NCBI GenBank assembly: GCA_046349595.1
Contig: JAXMCA010000002.1
Span: 1,860,001 to 1,924,000 of the forward strand
Origin: JACRLW01 sp046349595
GTDB taxonomy: Bacteria > Planctomycetota > UBA1135 > UBA2386
Length of the DNA stretch: 64,000 nt
Reading direction: 5' to 3'
The position numbers and the translations under genes are program-made. This document shows positions 53,991 to 63,873 of this stretch, in pieces (within the stretch, counting starts at the first letter, position 1; the number at the start of each line of letters is the position of its first letter). Under the pieces are notes generated by a model, which had not been told where the DNA came from, searched no databases, and was given only the letters and a program-made list of their open reading frames with translations.

Positions 53991-55865
53991 ATGAAGACCA
54001 GCCGCCTGATCTGCCTGTGCCTGCCGCTCCTGCCCCTCTGCGCCTTCGCCCTGCTGGCCTCCGGCCCCAATGAGGCGCCCGAATCGTTCGCTCAGAACGC
54101 GGCGGGCGCTGCGGCATCCGACCACCCCGGCGCGGATCGGCGTGCGGCCGATCGCAGCTCGGTGGCGCCGGCACTCGCGATCGGCGCATACGGCGCACCG
54201 GTCGGGCGGCAGGTCCGCAGCGAGTTGAGCTTGACGTCGACGAACCGTCTCGCCCGCGGTGATGCGGCGCAGCAGCAGGTCGAGGTTTCGCTGCAGGGCT
54301 CGCTCGAGTGGACCGTCGCGGCGCGCGACGAGCACCGCATCGCGGTCGAGCTGCGCATGCCGGGGATGCGGGCGCGGATCGCATCGGGGTCGATGCGCAA
54401 GGATCAGGAACTCGCGCCCCTGGCCGAGCCGACCGTGGTGCTGCTCTCCGACGAAGGTCGCGTGCTCGGCTACCGCTTCCCGAAGGCGGCGGACGCGGAG
54501 CTGCGCAACTGGGTGCGCACCATCGTGAGCGCGCAGCTCGTGACGGTGCGCGGCGTCGGCGATCACGACGAACTCGAAGCCGATGCGAGCGGCATCGCGA
54601 GGGTGCGCGTGCACGTGCGTGCGGAGGACGGCGGTCTGCAGGTCGCGCGCGAGAAGCTCGGCTACGAGCCGCGTGGTGGACACCGCGTCGAGCTCCAGGG
54701 GCGCGGCGAGATCGCCTTCCCGAGCGGCCTCGGCTGGGTCGGTGACGTGACCGCCCAGGACTCGCTGCGCTTCGCGATGAGCGAGACCGGGATGACGGTG
54801 CAGGTCGACGCCACGACGCACATCGTGACGCGCGGCTACGAGGACGGCCACGCGGTCGACGCGTCGATCGATCTCGGCGGCAGCTACGCCGACGCCAGTG
54901 GCGCCGACGACGTCGATCGCGAGGGCGCAGAGCGCGCGCGCGACGAGCGCATCGCCGAGCGTCTGCGCGGCAAGACCACGCAGGGCCTCGTGCAGGACAT
55001 GCTCGACCTGATCGCACAGGGCAAGACCGGCGACGTCGCCTTCCTGCAGGCCCGCGAGCTGCTGATCGAGCTGCTGCGCCGCGACGGCACTGCGCCCGAC
55101 ATCCTGCGCCGCATGCTCGACACCGCCGGCAACGATCCGCGCACGGAAGGCGAGCTGATCTCCGCGCTGGGCGCGGCCGACACCGCTGCGGCGCGCGCGC
55201 TGCTGACCGCGATGTTCTCGGATGGTGCGCGTGGTGAAGGCATGCGTCTGTCGGCACTGCAGTCGCTGTTCCAGGTCGCACACCTCGAAGGCGACGCCTT
55301 CGCCGCCGCACAGCGTCTCGTGCTCGATCCGACGGAGTCCGTCGATCTCTCCGGTACCAGCTTGCTGCTGATGGGCGCGGAGGCGGGCGATGTCGACCGC
55401 ATCGCCGCGCTGATCGCGCTGCGCGATCGCGCCGTCGAGCGCGGACTGCTCGGCCACTGGCTCGAGGCGCTCGGCAACTCCGGACGTCCAGAGGTCGAGG
55501 ATGCGGTGGGGCCCTTCCTCACCGACTCGCGCTCGGCGATCCGCACCGCCGCGATCGGTGCCCTGCGCAAGCTCTCCACCGCGACGGCGATCCAGGCGAT
55601 GGCCGAGGCCTTGCGCGCCGACGCGTCGACGAGCGCGCGGGTCGAGGCCTTGCACGGACTGCTCGGTCGTGACGACGCCACGGCCGTCGCGGCGATCCGT
55701 TCCGCCGCCGAGCACGACGCGGAGCCCCGCGTCCGCGGTGCGGCGATCGAGGCGCTCGGCGAGATGCAGGGTGACCCGCAAGCTCGGGCGACGCTCAGCC
55801 GCATCGCCGCGAACGACCCGGTCGCGGAGCTCCGTGCGCGCGCCGGCGCCCTGGCGGCACGCTGA
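53991..55865 (+). CDS. Exported protein with beta N-domain and HEAT repeats
   Basis: 624 residues, GAGGA 6 bases before ATG 53991, signal peptide MKTSRLICLCLPLLPLCAFA. Residues about 70-310 form a beta-rich domain (RSELSLTSTNRLARGD, QVEVSLQGSLEWTV) reminiscent of vitellogenin-N-like modules. From about 330 the protein is helical, with HEAT repeats (GHWLEALGNSGRPEVEDAVG, RTAAIGALRKLSTATAIQAM, RVEALHGLLGRDDATAVAAI). Scaffold or transport role suspected, no ligand known. CTGTCACGC lies 53 bases upstream, with GGTCCT 8 bases after TGTCAC, an arrangement only partly like the array genes. Confidence 0.68.
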   Translation: MKTSRLICLCLPLLPLCAFALLASGPNEAPESFAQNAAGAAASDHPGADRRAADRSSVAPALAIGAYGAPVGRQVRSELSLTSTNRLARGDAAQQQVEVSLQGSLEWTVAARDEHRIAVELRMPGMRARIASGSMRKDQELAPLAEPTVVLLSDEGRVLGYRFPKAADAELRNWVRTIVSAQLVTVRGVGDHDELEADASGIARVRVHVRAEDGGLQVAREKLGYEPRGGHRVELQGRGEIAFPSGLGWVGDVTAQDSLRFAMSETGMTVQVDATTHIVTRGYEDGHAVDASIDLGGSYADASGADDVDREGAERARDERIAERLRGKTTQGLVQDMLDLIAQGKTGDVAFLQARELLIELLRRDGTAPDILRRMLDTAGNDPRTEGELISALGAADTAAARALLTAMFSDGARGEGMRLSALQSLFQVAHLEGDAFAAAQRLVLDPTESVDLSGTSLLLMGAEAGDVDRIAALIALRDRAVERGLLGHWLEALGNSGRPEVEDAVGPFLTDSRSAIRTAAIGALRKLSTATAIQAMAEALRADASTSARVEALHGLLGRDDATAVAAIRSAAEHDAEPRVRGAAIEALGEMQGDPQARATLSRIAANDPVAELRARAGALAAR

Positions 55866-55901
55866 GGCGCGCGAGACTGGCGCGAGGTCGACGCGCGCTC
55901 G

Positions 55902-58574
55902 ATGCTGCGCGCCATGCGGCCCGGCCCCTGCGTCCTCGTGGTGATGCTGTGCGCGAGGACGATGCTCGCGCAGGAAGCGTCTGCGGACTGGGCCTGGCAA
56001 CTGCCGCGTGCGGCGGCCGACCCCGTGGTGGTGCACGCGGATTGGCCGCGGAATGCGATCGATCGCCAGGTGCTGGCGAAGCTCGAGTCGGCGGGATTGG
56101 TGCCCGCGCCGCGCGCCGATCGCCGCACGCTGCTGCGTCGCCTGTCCTTCGACCTGTTGGGACTGCCGCCGACACCCCAGGAGATCGAGGCCTTCGTCGC
56201 CGACGATGCGCCGTCCGCGTGGGAGCGCGCGGTCGATCGCATGCTCGCGTCGCCGCACTACGGGGAACGCATGGCGCGCCTGTGGCTCGACGTCGCGCGC
56301 TTCGGCGAGAGCAACGGCTTCGAGCACGACCAGGTGCGACCGAACGCGTGGCCGTACCGCGCCTGGTTGGTCGACGCCTTCAACCGCGATCTGCCCTACG
56401 ACGCCTTCGTTCGCGCGCAGATCGCAGGCGATGTGCTCGGCGAGGGCCATGACATCGCCGCGACCGGTTTCCTCGTCGCCGGTGCCTACGACACGGTGGG
56501 CCAGGAGCAGCAGAGTGCGGCGATGCGTGCGGTGGTGCGGCAGGACGAACTCGAGGACATCGTGAGCACGGTGGGTCAGGCCTTCCTCGGCATGACCGTG
56601 CACTGCGCGCGTTGCCACGACCACAAGTTCGACCCGATCACGCAGCGCGACTACTACAGCCTCGCGGCGGTCTTCGCCGGTGTGCGTCGCGGCGATCGCG
56701 ACACGACGTCGCCCGCGGAACGCGCGGCGTACGCAGCGGCGCGCGCGGACGCGCAGCGACGTCTCGATGCGTTGGGCGCCGAGATCGAAGAACTCGAGAT
56801 GCCGGCGCGCCGCGCGTTGGCTGCTGAAACGGCCCAGCAACACCTGCCGCATGCGGACCTGAGCTGGGACTTCGCGCTCGCCAGCGCGGACACCACCTCG
56901 GGACTGGCCACGGAACTCGAGGGCACCGCGCGGATCGAAGGTGGTGCCCTGCGGCTCGACGGTGAGAGCGCGTGGGCGTCGAGCGACACGATCCCCTTCG
57001 CACTCGACGCGAAGACGCTCGCGGTCGACGTCGCGCTCGACGACCTCGACCAGCGCGGCGGCGCGGCGATCGCCGTGCAGACGGCGGACGGTGCCGTGTT
57101 CGATGCGATCGTCTTCGGCGAACGCGAGCCGCGGCGGTGGATGGCCGGCAGCGACAACTATCGCCGCACGCAATCCTTCGGCGGAGCGGAGGAGGACCTG
57201 GCGACGGGAACGCCGCTGCACTTGGCGATGGTTTGGGATGCGGACGGCACGATCCGCGCATACCGCAACGGCAGGCCGTACGGCACGGCCTATCGCACGG
57301 CGTCGGTCGCGCGCTTCGCGGCCGGCACTGCATCCGTCGCGTTCGGTCTGCGCCATCGGCCGGTCGGCGCCGGCAAGCTGCTGGGCGGCTGCGTGCTGCG
57401 CGCGCAGTTGTTCGCCCGCGCGCTCGACGATGCCGAGATCGCAGCGCTCGCCGCGCGCAGCCCTGCGACCGTCGACGAAGCGCAGCTCGAATCGGGTCTC
57501 GATCCCGCGGCGCGTGCGCGGCGCCGTGATCTGCGCGCCGCGATCCGCGCCGCGACCACCGCACTCGCCGCTCCGGCGCAACACCTGTGCTGGGCGGTGA
57601 CCCCGCGTGAACCGGAGTCGACCCACGTGCTCGAACGCGGCGATCCCAAGCGCGCACGCGAGGTCGTCGCGCCCGGCGGCATCGCCGTGCTCGAAGGCGC
57701 CGACTTCGAACTGGCTGGCGACGCCTCCGACGCCGACCGACGCGGCCGCTTCGCCGCCTGGTTGACCGGGCCGTCCAATCCGAACTTCGCGCGCCTGATG
57801 GTGAATCGCGTCTGGCAGATGCACTTCGGCACCGGTCTGGTCGACACGCCGAGCGACTTCGGGCGCAACGGCGGGCGCCCCTCGCATCCCGAACTGCTCG
57901 ACCGGCTCGCGCTCGACTTCGCGGCGTCGGGCTTCTCGCTCAAGAGCTTGCACCGCGCGATCCTCGTCTCGGCGAGCTGGCAGCAGTCGTCGCGCGACGA
58001 CGCGCACGCGCGCGAGATCGACGGCGACGATCGCCTGCTGTGGCGGATGGCCCCGCGCCGGCTCGACGCCGAGGCCATCCACGACGCGATCCTTGCGGTG
58101 TCCGGCCGGCTCGACGACCGGGTCGGCGGCCCGAGCTTCCGCGACTTCGAGATCACGCTGTTCGGTGCCACGCACACCTACCTTCCCGTTGATCCCCCGG
58201 CCGACGTGTCGATGCGCCGCGCGCTCTACCGCACCTGGGTGCGCGGCGGTCGCAGCGCCTTGCTCGACGCCTTCGATTGCCCGGATCCCTCGACCACGGC
58301 GCCGCGTCGTGCGACCACGACCACGCCGCTGCAGGCACTCGTGCTGCGCAACGACACCTTCGTGCTGCGCATGGCCGAGGCTTTCTCCGAGCGGGTCCGA
58401 CGCGAATGCGGGGCCGACCCCGATGCGCAGGTGGTGCGCGCGTTCCGTCTCGCGCTGCTCCGCGATCCGGACGCGGACGAGCTCTCGCGCTGCCGTGAGA
58501 TCGCGGAGGAGCACGGCTTCGCCGCGGTCGCGAGGGCGCTGTTCAACTGCAACGAGTTCCTCTACCTCGATTGA
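55902..58574 (+). CDS. DUF1549/DUF1553 (PSD1) secreted protein with LamG-like insert
   Basis: 890 residues. Signal peptide near residues 1-22 (ends ...TMLAQ). DUF1549 (about 45-250) has VHCARCHDHKFDPITQRDYY near residue 233, including a CxxCH haem-like motif. Residues about 320-515 form a LamG/concanavalin-like insert (LSWDFALASADTT ... LFARALDDAEIAAL). DUF1553 (about 605-865) has RLMVNRVWQMHFGTGLVDTP. The N-terminal planctomycete cytochrome domain common in longer members is absent. PSD1 proteins usually pair with DUF1501, as here, 2 bases on. Function unknown, polymer degradation suspected. Confidence 0.88.
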   Translation: MLRAMRPGPCVLVVMLCARTMLAQEASADWAWQLPRAAADPVVVHADWPRNAIDRQVLAKLESAGLVPAPRADRRTLLRRLSFDLLGLPPTPQEIEAFVADDAPSAWERAVDRMLASPHYGERMARLWLDVARFGESNGFEHDQVRPNAWPYRAWLVDAFNRDLPYDAFVRAQIAGDVLGEGHDIAATGFLVAGAYDTVGQEQQSAAMRAVVRQDELEDIVSTVGQAFLGMTVHCARCHDHKFDPITQRDYYSLAAVFAGVRRGDRDTTSPAERAAYAAARADAQRRLDALGAEIEELEMPARRALAAETAQQHLPHADLSWDFALASADTTSGLATELEGTARIEGGALRLDGESAWASSDTIPFALDAKTLAVDVALDDLDQRGGAAIAVQTADGAVFDAIVFGEREPRRWMAGSDNYRRTQSFGGAEEDLATGTPLHLAMVWDADGTIRAYRNGRPYGTAYRTASVARFAAGTASVAFGLRHRPVGAGKLLGGCVLRAQLFARALDDAEIAALAARSPATVDEAQLESGLDPAARARRRDLRAAIRAATTALAAPAQHLCWAVTPREPESTHVLERGDPKRAREVVAPGGIAVLEGADFELAGDASDADRRGRFAAWLTGPSNPNFARLMVNRVWQMHFGTGLVDTPSDFGRNGGRPSHPELLDRLALDFAASGFSLKSLHRAILVSASWQQSSRDDAHAREIDGDDRLLWRMAPRRLDAEAIHDAILAVSGRLDDRVGGPSFRDFEITLFGATHTYLPVDPPADVSMRRALYRTWVRGGRSALLDAFDCPDPSTTAPRRATTTTPLQALVLRNDTFVLRMAEAFSERVRRECGADPDAQVVRAFRLALLRDPDADELSRCREIAEEHGFAAVARALFNCNEFLYLD

Positions 58575-58576
58575 CG

Positions 58577-59980
58577 ATGACCGACCGCGTGCCAGCACAG
58601 GGACTCGATCGCCGTGCCTTCCTGGCGCGCGCAGGGGCCTTCGCGGCGTCGGGTCTGCTCCGCGTCGGTCCGGGTGATCGGGCTCCGCATCACGCGCCGC
58701 GCGCGCGACGGGTGGTGCACATCTGCCTGTGCGGCGGACTCAGCCACGTCGACTCCTTCGACCACAAGCCGCTGCTGTGGCGCATGCACGGCAAGCCGAT
58801 GCCGGTCGACGAGAAGCCCGACACCTTCTTCGGAAACGTGGGGCTGCTGAAGCGCCCCGACTGGGAGTTCCGTCGGCGCGGCGAATGCGGGCGCATGGTC
58901 TCCGATCTGTTCCCGCACCTCGGCGGCATCGTCGACGAACTCACCTTCGTGCATTCGATGTTCGCGGAGACGTCGAACCACACACCGGCGACCTTCCAGG
59001 AGAACACCGGCTTCCGGCTCAACGGCTTCCCGGTGCTCGGCGCATGGCTCAGCCACGCGCTCGGCAGCGAGGCGCGTGGTCTGCCGAGCTACGTGGTGAT
59101 CCCGGACGAGCGCGGTCTGCCGGCCGGTGGCCCGATCCAGTGGACCAACGGCTTCCTCGCCGCCGAGAACCAGGGAGTGGTGATCCGCAGCGACGGCACC
59201 CCGGTGGTCGACCTGTTCCCGGCGTTGCCCATCGAGCCCGGCGCGGAGGATGCGACGCGCGCGCTGCTGCGCAGGCTGAACGAGAGGCACCTCGCGCAGC
59301 GTGGCGACGACGCGCTGCGCGCGCGCATGCTCGCGCACGAGCTGGCCGACCGCATGCAGTCGACGGTGCCCGACGTGACCGCGCTCGACCGCGAGCCCGA
59401 GTCGATGCGGGCGCTGTACGGACTCGACGACCCGACGTGCCGTTCGTTCGCACGGAGCTGCATGCTCGCCCGGCGTCTCCTCGAGCGTGGCGTGCGCATG
59501 GTGCAGCTGTTCTCCGGCGGCGCCTTCGGCAGTCCGCGGATCAACTGGGACGGCCACGAGGACATGGTGCGCAACCACGGACGTGAAGCGCCGCGCATCG
59601 ACCGCCCGGTCGCCGCACTGGTCCGCGACCTGAAGCAGCGCGGCATGCTCGACGACACGCTCGTGCTGTGCACCAGCGAGTTCGGCCGCACGCCCTTCGC
59701 CGAGTCGGCCGCCGATCAGGTCGGCGCCGGCCGCGACCACAACCAGAACGGCTTCACGATCTGGCTCGCCGGTGGCGGCGTGCGTCGCGGCTTCGCCTAC
59801 GGCGCGACCGACGATTTCGGCTATCGCGCCGTCGAGGATCGTGTGCACTGGAACGACTTCCACGCCACCGTCCTGCACCTGCTCGGCATCGACCACGAGC
59901 GGCTGGTCGTCTACCACGACGGCATCCGCCGGCGCCTCACCAATGTGGCGGGCAAGGTCCTGCACGAGCTGATCGCGTAG
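58577..59980 (+). CDS. DUF1501 protein (PSD1 partner), probable Tat substrate
   Basis: 467 residues from ATG 58577. The N-terminus LDRRAFLARAGAFAASG looks like a twin-arginine signal. The body has the alkaline-phosphatase-like fold features of DUF1501: VVHICLCGGLSHVDSFDHKP, FVHSMFAETSNHTPA, INWDGHEDMVRNHG, CTSEFGRTPF and HNQNGFTIWLAGGGVRRG. Family members are sulfatase-like in structure, with no known reaction. Follows the PSD1 gene with a 2-base gap. Confidence 0.88.
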   Translation: MTDRVPAQGLDRRAFLARAGAFAASGLLRVGPGDRAPHHAPRARRVVHICLCGGLSHVDSFDHKPLLWRMHGKPMPVDEKPDTFFGNVGLLKRPDWEFRRRGECGRMVSDLFPHLGGIVDELTFVHSMFAETSNHTPATFQENTGFRLNGFPVLGAWLSHALGSEARGLPSYVVIPDERGLPAGGPIQWTNGFLAAENQGVVIRSDGTPVVDLFPALPIEPGAEDATRALLRRLNERHLAQRGDDALRARMLAHELADRMQSTVPDVTALDREPESMRALYGLDDPTCRSFARSCMLARRLLERGVRMVQLFSGGAFGSPRINWDGHEDMVRNHGREAPRIDRPVAALVRDLKQRGMLDDTLVLCTSEFGRTPFAESAADQVGAGRDHNQNGFTIWLAGGGVRRGFAYGATDDFGYRAVEDRVHWNDFHATVLHLLGIDHERLVVYHDGIRRRLTNVAGKVLHELIA

Positions 59981-60072
59981 CGAAGGGAGGGCTCGTCCGC
60001 CGTCCTTTGGAGACCGCGACGGGCGGAACCGAAGAAGGAGCGGGCGATCCTTCTGGCCGGCGAGCCGCGGCC

Positions 60073-60078
60073 TATGCT
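60073..60078 (+). promoter_or_regulatory. TAnnnT -10 box of the radical SAM gene
   Basis: TATGCT, 12 bases before ATG 60091. Confidence 0.35.
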
Positions 60079-60090
60079 GCGCGCCGCCCG

Positions 60091-61167
60091 ATGGACATCT
60101 ACTCCCTGCAGCGCATCTACCGGCGCATGCGCAGCCCGCAGTTGAAGCTGGCGGCGATCCGCACCGCGCGCACGCTCGGCATCCGCCATCTGATGGTGCG
60201 CATCGACACCAACGATGCCTGCAACCTGCGCTGCGTGATGTGCACGCTGTCGGCTCCGGGGCGCAAGCCGATCGCAAAGCCGATGTCGACCGAGCGTTTC
60301 GCGGAGCTGGCGAAGCAGCTCTTGCCGCGCACGCGGTTCCTGTACCTGTCCTGCGCCACCGAACCGCTGGCCACGCCCCACTTCGACGAGATCCTCGACG
60401 TCGCCGGCAGCCACCGTGTGCCCTTCCTCGCCTACGCGACCAACGGCCACCTGCTCAAGACGAAGTTCATCGAAGCCACGCTCCGCAACGGCGTGGACGA
60501 GGTGATCTTCTCCGTCGACGGCGCGACCAAGGCGACCTATGAGGCGATCCGCGTCGGCGGTCGCTGGGAGAACCTCGAGGAGCGCTTGCGCGAGTTCACC
60601 GCTGCACGCCGTGCCTGGTCTGGGAAGGTGCCGACCGTGCGCTTCAACTTCACCGCACAGAAGGAGAACGTCCACGAGGTCACGGACTTCGCGCGCTGGG
60701 CGATGCAGTGGGATCCGGCGACGATCCAGATCCGCATGTTCATGCGCCTGCAGGGCGCGGTGAAGCAGGACGACGACGTCGTCTACACCACGCGCCGGTT
60801 GCTGGAAGCGATGCCCGAGGTGGAACGCATCGCGGCGGAGCACGGTGCGGGCGTCGAGCGCTTCAACATTCCGGACCACGTTCCCGAGCCGATCGCGGAG
60901 GCCGGCACCGCCGAGCCCGCCGTGGTGATCCCGGCCCCGGTGCGCCCACGGCGCATCGACTGTCAGCTCCCCTGGTTCACCGTCTACGTGAAGACCGACG
61001 GTGCGATGCACCCGTGCTCGGTCCACCCGGCCGTCGGCAACGTCTTCGAGAGTTCCTACCGCGACGTCGATCGCGGCGCGGCGATGCGCGCACTGCGCTC
61101 CAGCCTGCGTTCGCAGCCGAAGGACATCTGCATCGATTGCCAGCGCAGCGGCACCAGCGGGGTGTGA
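60091..61167 (+). CDS. Radical SAM / SPASM-like protein
   Basis: 358 residues. The cluster motif DACNLRCVMC (C-x3-C-x2-C) sits near residue 45-52. TIM-barrel motifs follow: FLYLSCATEPLATPHF, FLAYATNGHLL and EVIFSVDGATKATYEAIR. The C-terminal part has Cys residues CQLPWFTVYVKTDGAMHPCS and ICIDCQRSG, fitting a SPASM/twitch extra cluster. Radical SAM proteins use SAM and [4Fe-4S] to start radical reactions. The substrate is unknown; SPASM members often modify peptides. Set between two PSD1/DUF1501 pairs. Confidence 0.85.
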   Translation: MDIYSLQRIYRRMRSPQLKLAAIRTARTLGIRHLMVRIDTNDACNLRCVMCTLSAPGRKPIAKPMSTERFAELAKQLLPRTRFLYLSCATEPLATPHFDEILDVAGSHRVPFLAYATNGHLLKTKFIEATLRNGVDEVIFSVDGATKATYEAIRVGGRWENLEERLREFTAARRAWSGKVPTVRFNFTAQKENVHEVTDFARWAMQWDPATIQIRMFMRLQGAVKQDDDVVYTTRRLLEAMPEVERIAAEHGAGVERFNIPDHVPEPIAEAGTAEPAVVIPAPVRPRRIDCQLPWFTVYVKTDGAMHPCSVHPAVGNVFESSYRDVDRGAAMRALRSSLRSQPKDICIDCQRSGTSGV

Positions 61168-61188
61168 CGGCGTGATCGCGACCGCGGA

Positions 61189-61194
61189 TAGGAT
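61189..61194 (+). promoter_or_regulatory. TAnnnT -10 box of the second PSD1 gene
   Basis: TAGGAT, 6 bases before GTG 61201; identical to the box before 16613. Confidence 0.45.
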
Positions 61195-61200
61195 GCGGCG

Positions 61201-63873
61201 GTGCGTTCCCCCTTCGGACTCCTCGCTGCGCTGACCCTCGGCATCGGCGGTGCGGTGTGCGCCCAGGATGCACGGGAGGCCTGGGCGCTGCGTCCGTTGC
61301 CCGCCTCGCAGGGCGCCGTGGATCCTGCGGCGATCGATGCCCTGGTCCGGGCGCGCCTGCGCGACGCGGGTCTCGCACCGTCGCCGCGTGCCGATCGCGC
61401 CACTCTGATCCGCCGGCTCGCCTTCGACGTGCTCGGCCTGCCACCCACGCCGGAGGAGGTCGAGGACTTCGTCGGTGACCCGGACCCGGACGCCTACGAG
61501 CGTCTCGTCGACCGCATGCTCGCTTCTCCGCACCAGGGCGAGCGCTTCGCGCGCTTCTGGCTCGACGTCGTGCACTACGGCGACACGCACGGCTTCGACA
61601 AGGACAAGCCGCGTCCGAACGCGTGGCGCTACCGCGACTGGGTGGTGCAGGCGCTCAACGACGACATGCCCTACGCGCGCTTCGTCACGATGCAGCTCGC
61701 GGGAGATCGCAGCGACGGCGACGACGGTGTGCCGGCGCTCGGATTCATCGCCGCGGGACCGTGGGACTTCGTCGGCCACACCGAGCTGCGCGAGGACACC
61801 GTCGACAAGGACATCACCCGCTCGCTCGATCGCGACGACATGGTGAAGGCGACGCTGTCGACCTTCTGCAGCACGACGGTGCATTGCGCGCGCTGTCACG
61901 ACCACAAGTACGATCCCATCCCGTCGCGCGACTACTACCGCCTGCAGGCGGTGTTCGCCGGTGTCGACCGCGCCGACCGCAGCTACCTGCCGGGCACGGC
62001 GCGCATCCGCCTCGGCCAGCTCGCCGACGACGAACGCGTGGCCATGGCGCAGATCGCGGCCCTCGATGCCGGGATCGCCCGCGCGGCCGAGACGGAGCTC
62101 GCGCCGATCCTCACTGCTCAGGAGACGGCACGCATCGCGCTCGCGGAGGTCGCGCCCATGCCGGTGGATGCCGATGCTCCGGCGATCCTCGGCTGGCACT
62201 CGCAGATCGAGAGCACTGCCGACGTCGTGAAGTGGGTGCAGGTCGACCTCGGTTCGTCGCAGGCGATCGACGGTGTCGTGCTGGTGCCCTGTCACGAGGT
62301 CTACGGGCGTTGCAAGGGCCCGGGCTTCGGCTTCCCGTTGCGCTACCGGGTGGAGATCGCGGAGGTCGCGGACTTCACCGACAGCACCACGCTGATCGAT
62401 CGCACCGCGGTCGACGAGCCGACACCCGGTGACGAGCCGCTGTGGATCGACGCGGGACGGCGCAGTGCGCGCTTCGTGCGCGTCACCGCGACCCGGCTGT
62501 GGGAGCGCACGGCGGACTACGCCTTCGCGCTCGCCGAACTCGGCGTGTTCGATGCGGAAGGGCGCGACCTCGCGCGCGGTGCTGCGGTGACTGCGCTGGA
62601 CTCGATCGAGATGGTGCCGCGCTGGAGCCGGAACGATCTCACCGACGGACGTTCGAGCCGTGCCGTGCTGGACGGTCGGTGGGGTGCGGTGCTCGCTCGT
62701 GCTCGCGCCAGCACGCGCGTCGCGGCGCTGGCGGCAGAGACCGCTGCGATCCTGCGACGTCACACCTCCGAGGCCGATCGAAGGGAGCGTGCACGACTCG
62801 ATGCCCGGCTCGCCGCGATCGCGGTCGAGCGCGCGGGCCTGCAGTCGCTGAAGGTCTACGCCGCCGCGACCGACTTCGCGCCGATCGGCACCTTCGCGCC
62901 GCCGCACGCGATCCGCAGCATCGCGGTGCTGAAGCGCGGCGACGTGCGTCAAGCCGGTGAGGTCGTCGGTCCGGGCTCGCTGTCGATGCTGCCCGCGCTC
63001 GAGCATCACTTCGAGGGTCTGCGCGCGAACGACGAGGGTGCACGTCGTCTCGCTCTCGCGCACTGGGTCACCGATCGCGACAACCCGCTGACCTGGCGCA
63101 GCATCGTGAACCGCGTCTGGCAGTTCCACTTCGGTCGCGGACTGGTCGACACGCCGAACGACTTCGGGCGGCTCGGTTCCCCGCCCTCGCATCCCGAACT
63201 CCTCGATCGGCTCGCCGCGGCCTTCCGCGACTCCGGTGGCTCGCTGAAGGCGTTGCACCGCGCGATCCTGCTGAGTGAAACCTGGCAGCAGGTGGTCGAC
63301 GGGGATGCGGAGTCGGCTCGCCTCGATGCGGGCAACCGCCTGCTCGCGCATCAGAATCGCCGTCGTCTCGACGCCGAGTGCTTCCGCGATCTCGTGCTGA
63401 GTGTGTCTGGGCGTCTCGACCCGTCGCTCGGCGGTCCGCCCGAGCAGCAGTTCCGCTTCGAGGACGATCACTCGCCGCGCTACCTGTACTCCGACTTCGA
63501 CGTCGACCAGGGTCGGCGTCGATCGCTGTATCGCATGCTGGTGCGCAGCGTCCCCGACCCCTTCTTCGAGGCGCTCGACTGCGCGGATCCCTCGCAGCTC
63601 ACGCCGCAGCGGATCGAGACCCTGACGGCGCCGCATGCGCTCGCGATCTGGAACGATCGCTTCGTGCTGCGGCATTGCGAGCATCTCGCGCAGCGCGTGC
63701 AGGGCGAGAGCGTCGACCTGCGCAACGCGGTGGCACGCGCCTTCGCGCTGGCGTTGTCGCGCCGTCCGAGCGATGGCGAACTCGACGCGCTGTGCGCACA
63801 CGCGAGCGCCCACGGACTGCCGAGCGCCTGTCGCGTGATCCTCAACCTCGACGAGACGCATTTCGTGGACTGA
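61201..63873 (+). CDS. DUF1549/DUF1553 (PSD1) secreted protein with discoidin-like insert
   Basis: 890 residues from GTG 61201. The signal peptide ends ...AVCAQ. DUF1549 occupies about 40-250 with VHCARCHDHKYDP near residue 228. The insert (about 325-455) is F5/8 type C (discoidin)-like: WVQVDLGSSQAIDGVVLVP and ARFVRVTATRLWERTADYAF. This differs from the LamG insert of the paralogue at 55902. DUF1553 runs from about 605 to 865 (SIVNRVWQFHFGRGLVDTP). The two inserts probably bind different glycans. Stop overlaps the next ATG. Confidence 0.88.
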   Translation: MRSPFGLLAALTLGIGGAVCAQDAREAWALRPLPASQGAVDPAAIDALVRARLRDAGLAPSPRADRATLIRRLAFDVLGLPPTPEEVEDFVGDPDPDAYERLVDRMLASPHQGERFARFWLDVVHYGDTHGFDKDKPRPNAWRYRDWVVQALNDDMPYARFVTMQLAGDRSDGDDGVPALGFIAAGPWDFVGHTELREDTVDKDITRSLDRDDMVKATLSTFCSTTVHCARCHDHKYDPIPSRDYYRLQAVFAGVDRADRSYLPGTARIRLGQLADDERVAMAQIAALDAGIARAAETELAPILTAQETARIALAEVAPMPVDADAPAILGWHSQIESTADVVKWVQVDLGSSQAIDGVVLVPCHEVYGRCKGPGFGFPLRYRVEIAEVADFTDSTTLIDRTAVDEPTPGDEPLWIDAGRRSARFVRVTATRLWERTADYAFALAELGVFDAEGRDLARGAAVTALDSIEMVPRWSRNDLTDGRSSRAVLDGRWGAVLARARASTRVAALAAETAAILRRHTSEADRRERARLDARLAAIAVERAGLQSLKVYAAATDFAPIGTFAPPHAIRSIAVLKRGDVRQAGEVVGPGSLSMLPALEHHFEGLRANDEGARRLALAHWVTDRDNPLTWRSIVNRVWQFHFGRGLVDTPNDFGRLGSPPSHPELLDRLAAAFRDSGGSLKALHRAILLSETWQQVVDGDAESARLDAGNRLLAHQNRRRLDAECFRDLVLSVSGRLDPSLGGPPEQQFRFEDDHSPRYLYSDFDVDQGRRRSLYRMLVRSVPDPFFEALDCADPSQLTPQRIETLTAPHALAIWNDRFVLRHCEHLAQRVQGESVDLRNAVARAFALALSRRPSDGELDALCAHASAHGLPSACRVILNLDETHFVD

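Noticed and set aside
53958..58598. Very long minus-strand open frame (about 1546 codons)
   Set aside because: It lies antisense to two well-supported genes with domain motifs. Its product is Arg/Ala/Gly/Asp-rich without domains, as expected from the complement of GC-rich codons.
59911..63861. Minus-strand open frame of about 1316 codons
   Set aside because: Antisense to the radical SAM and PSD1 genes; the composition is that of a shadow frame and no motif is present.
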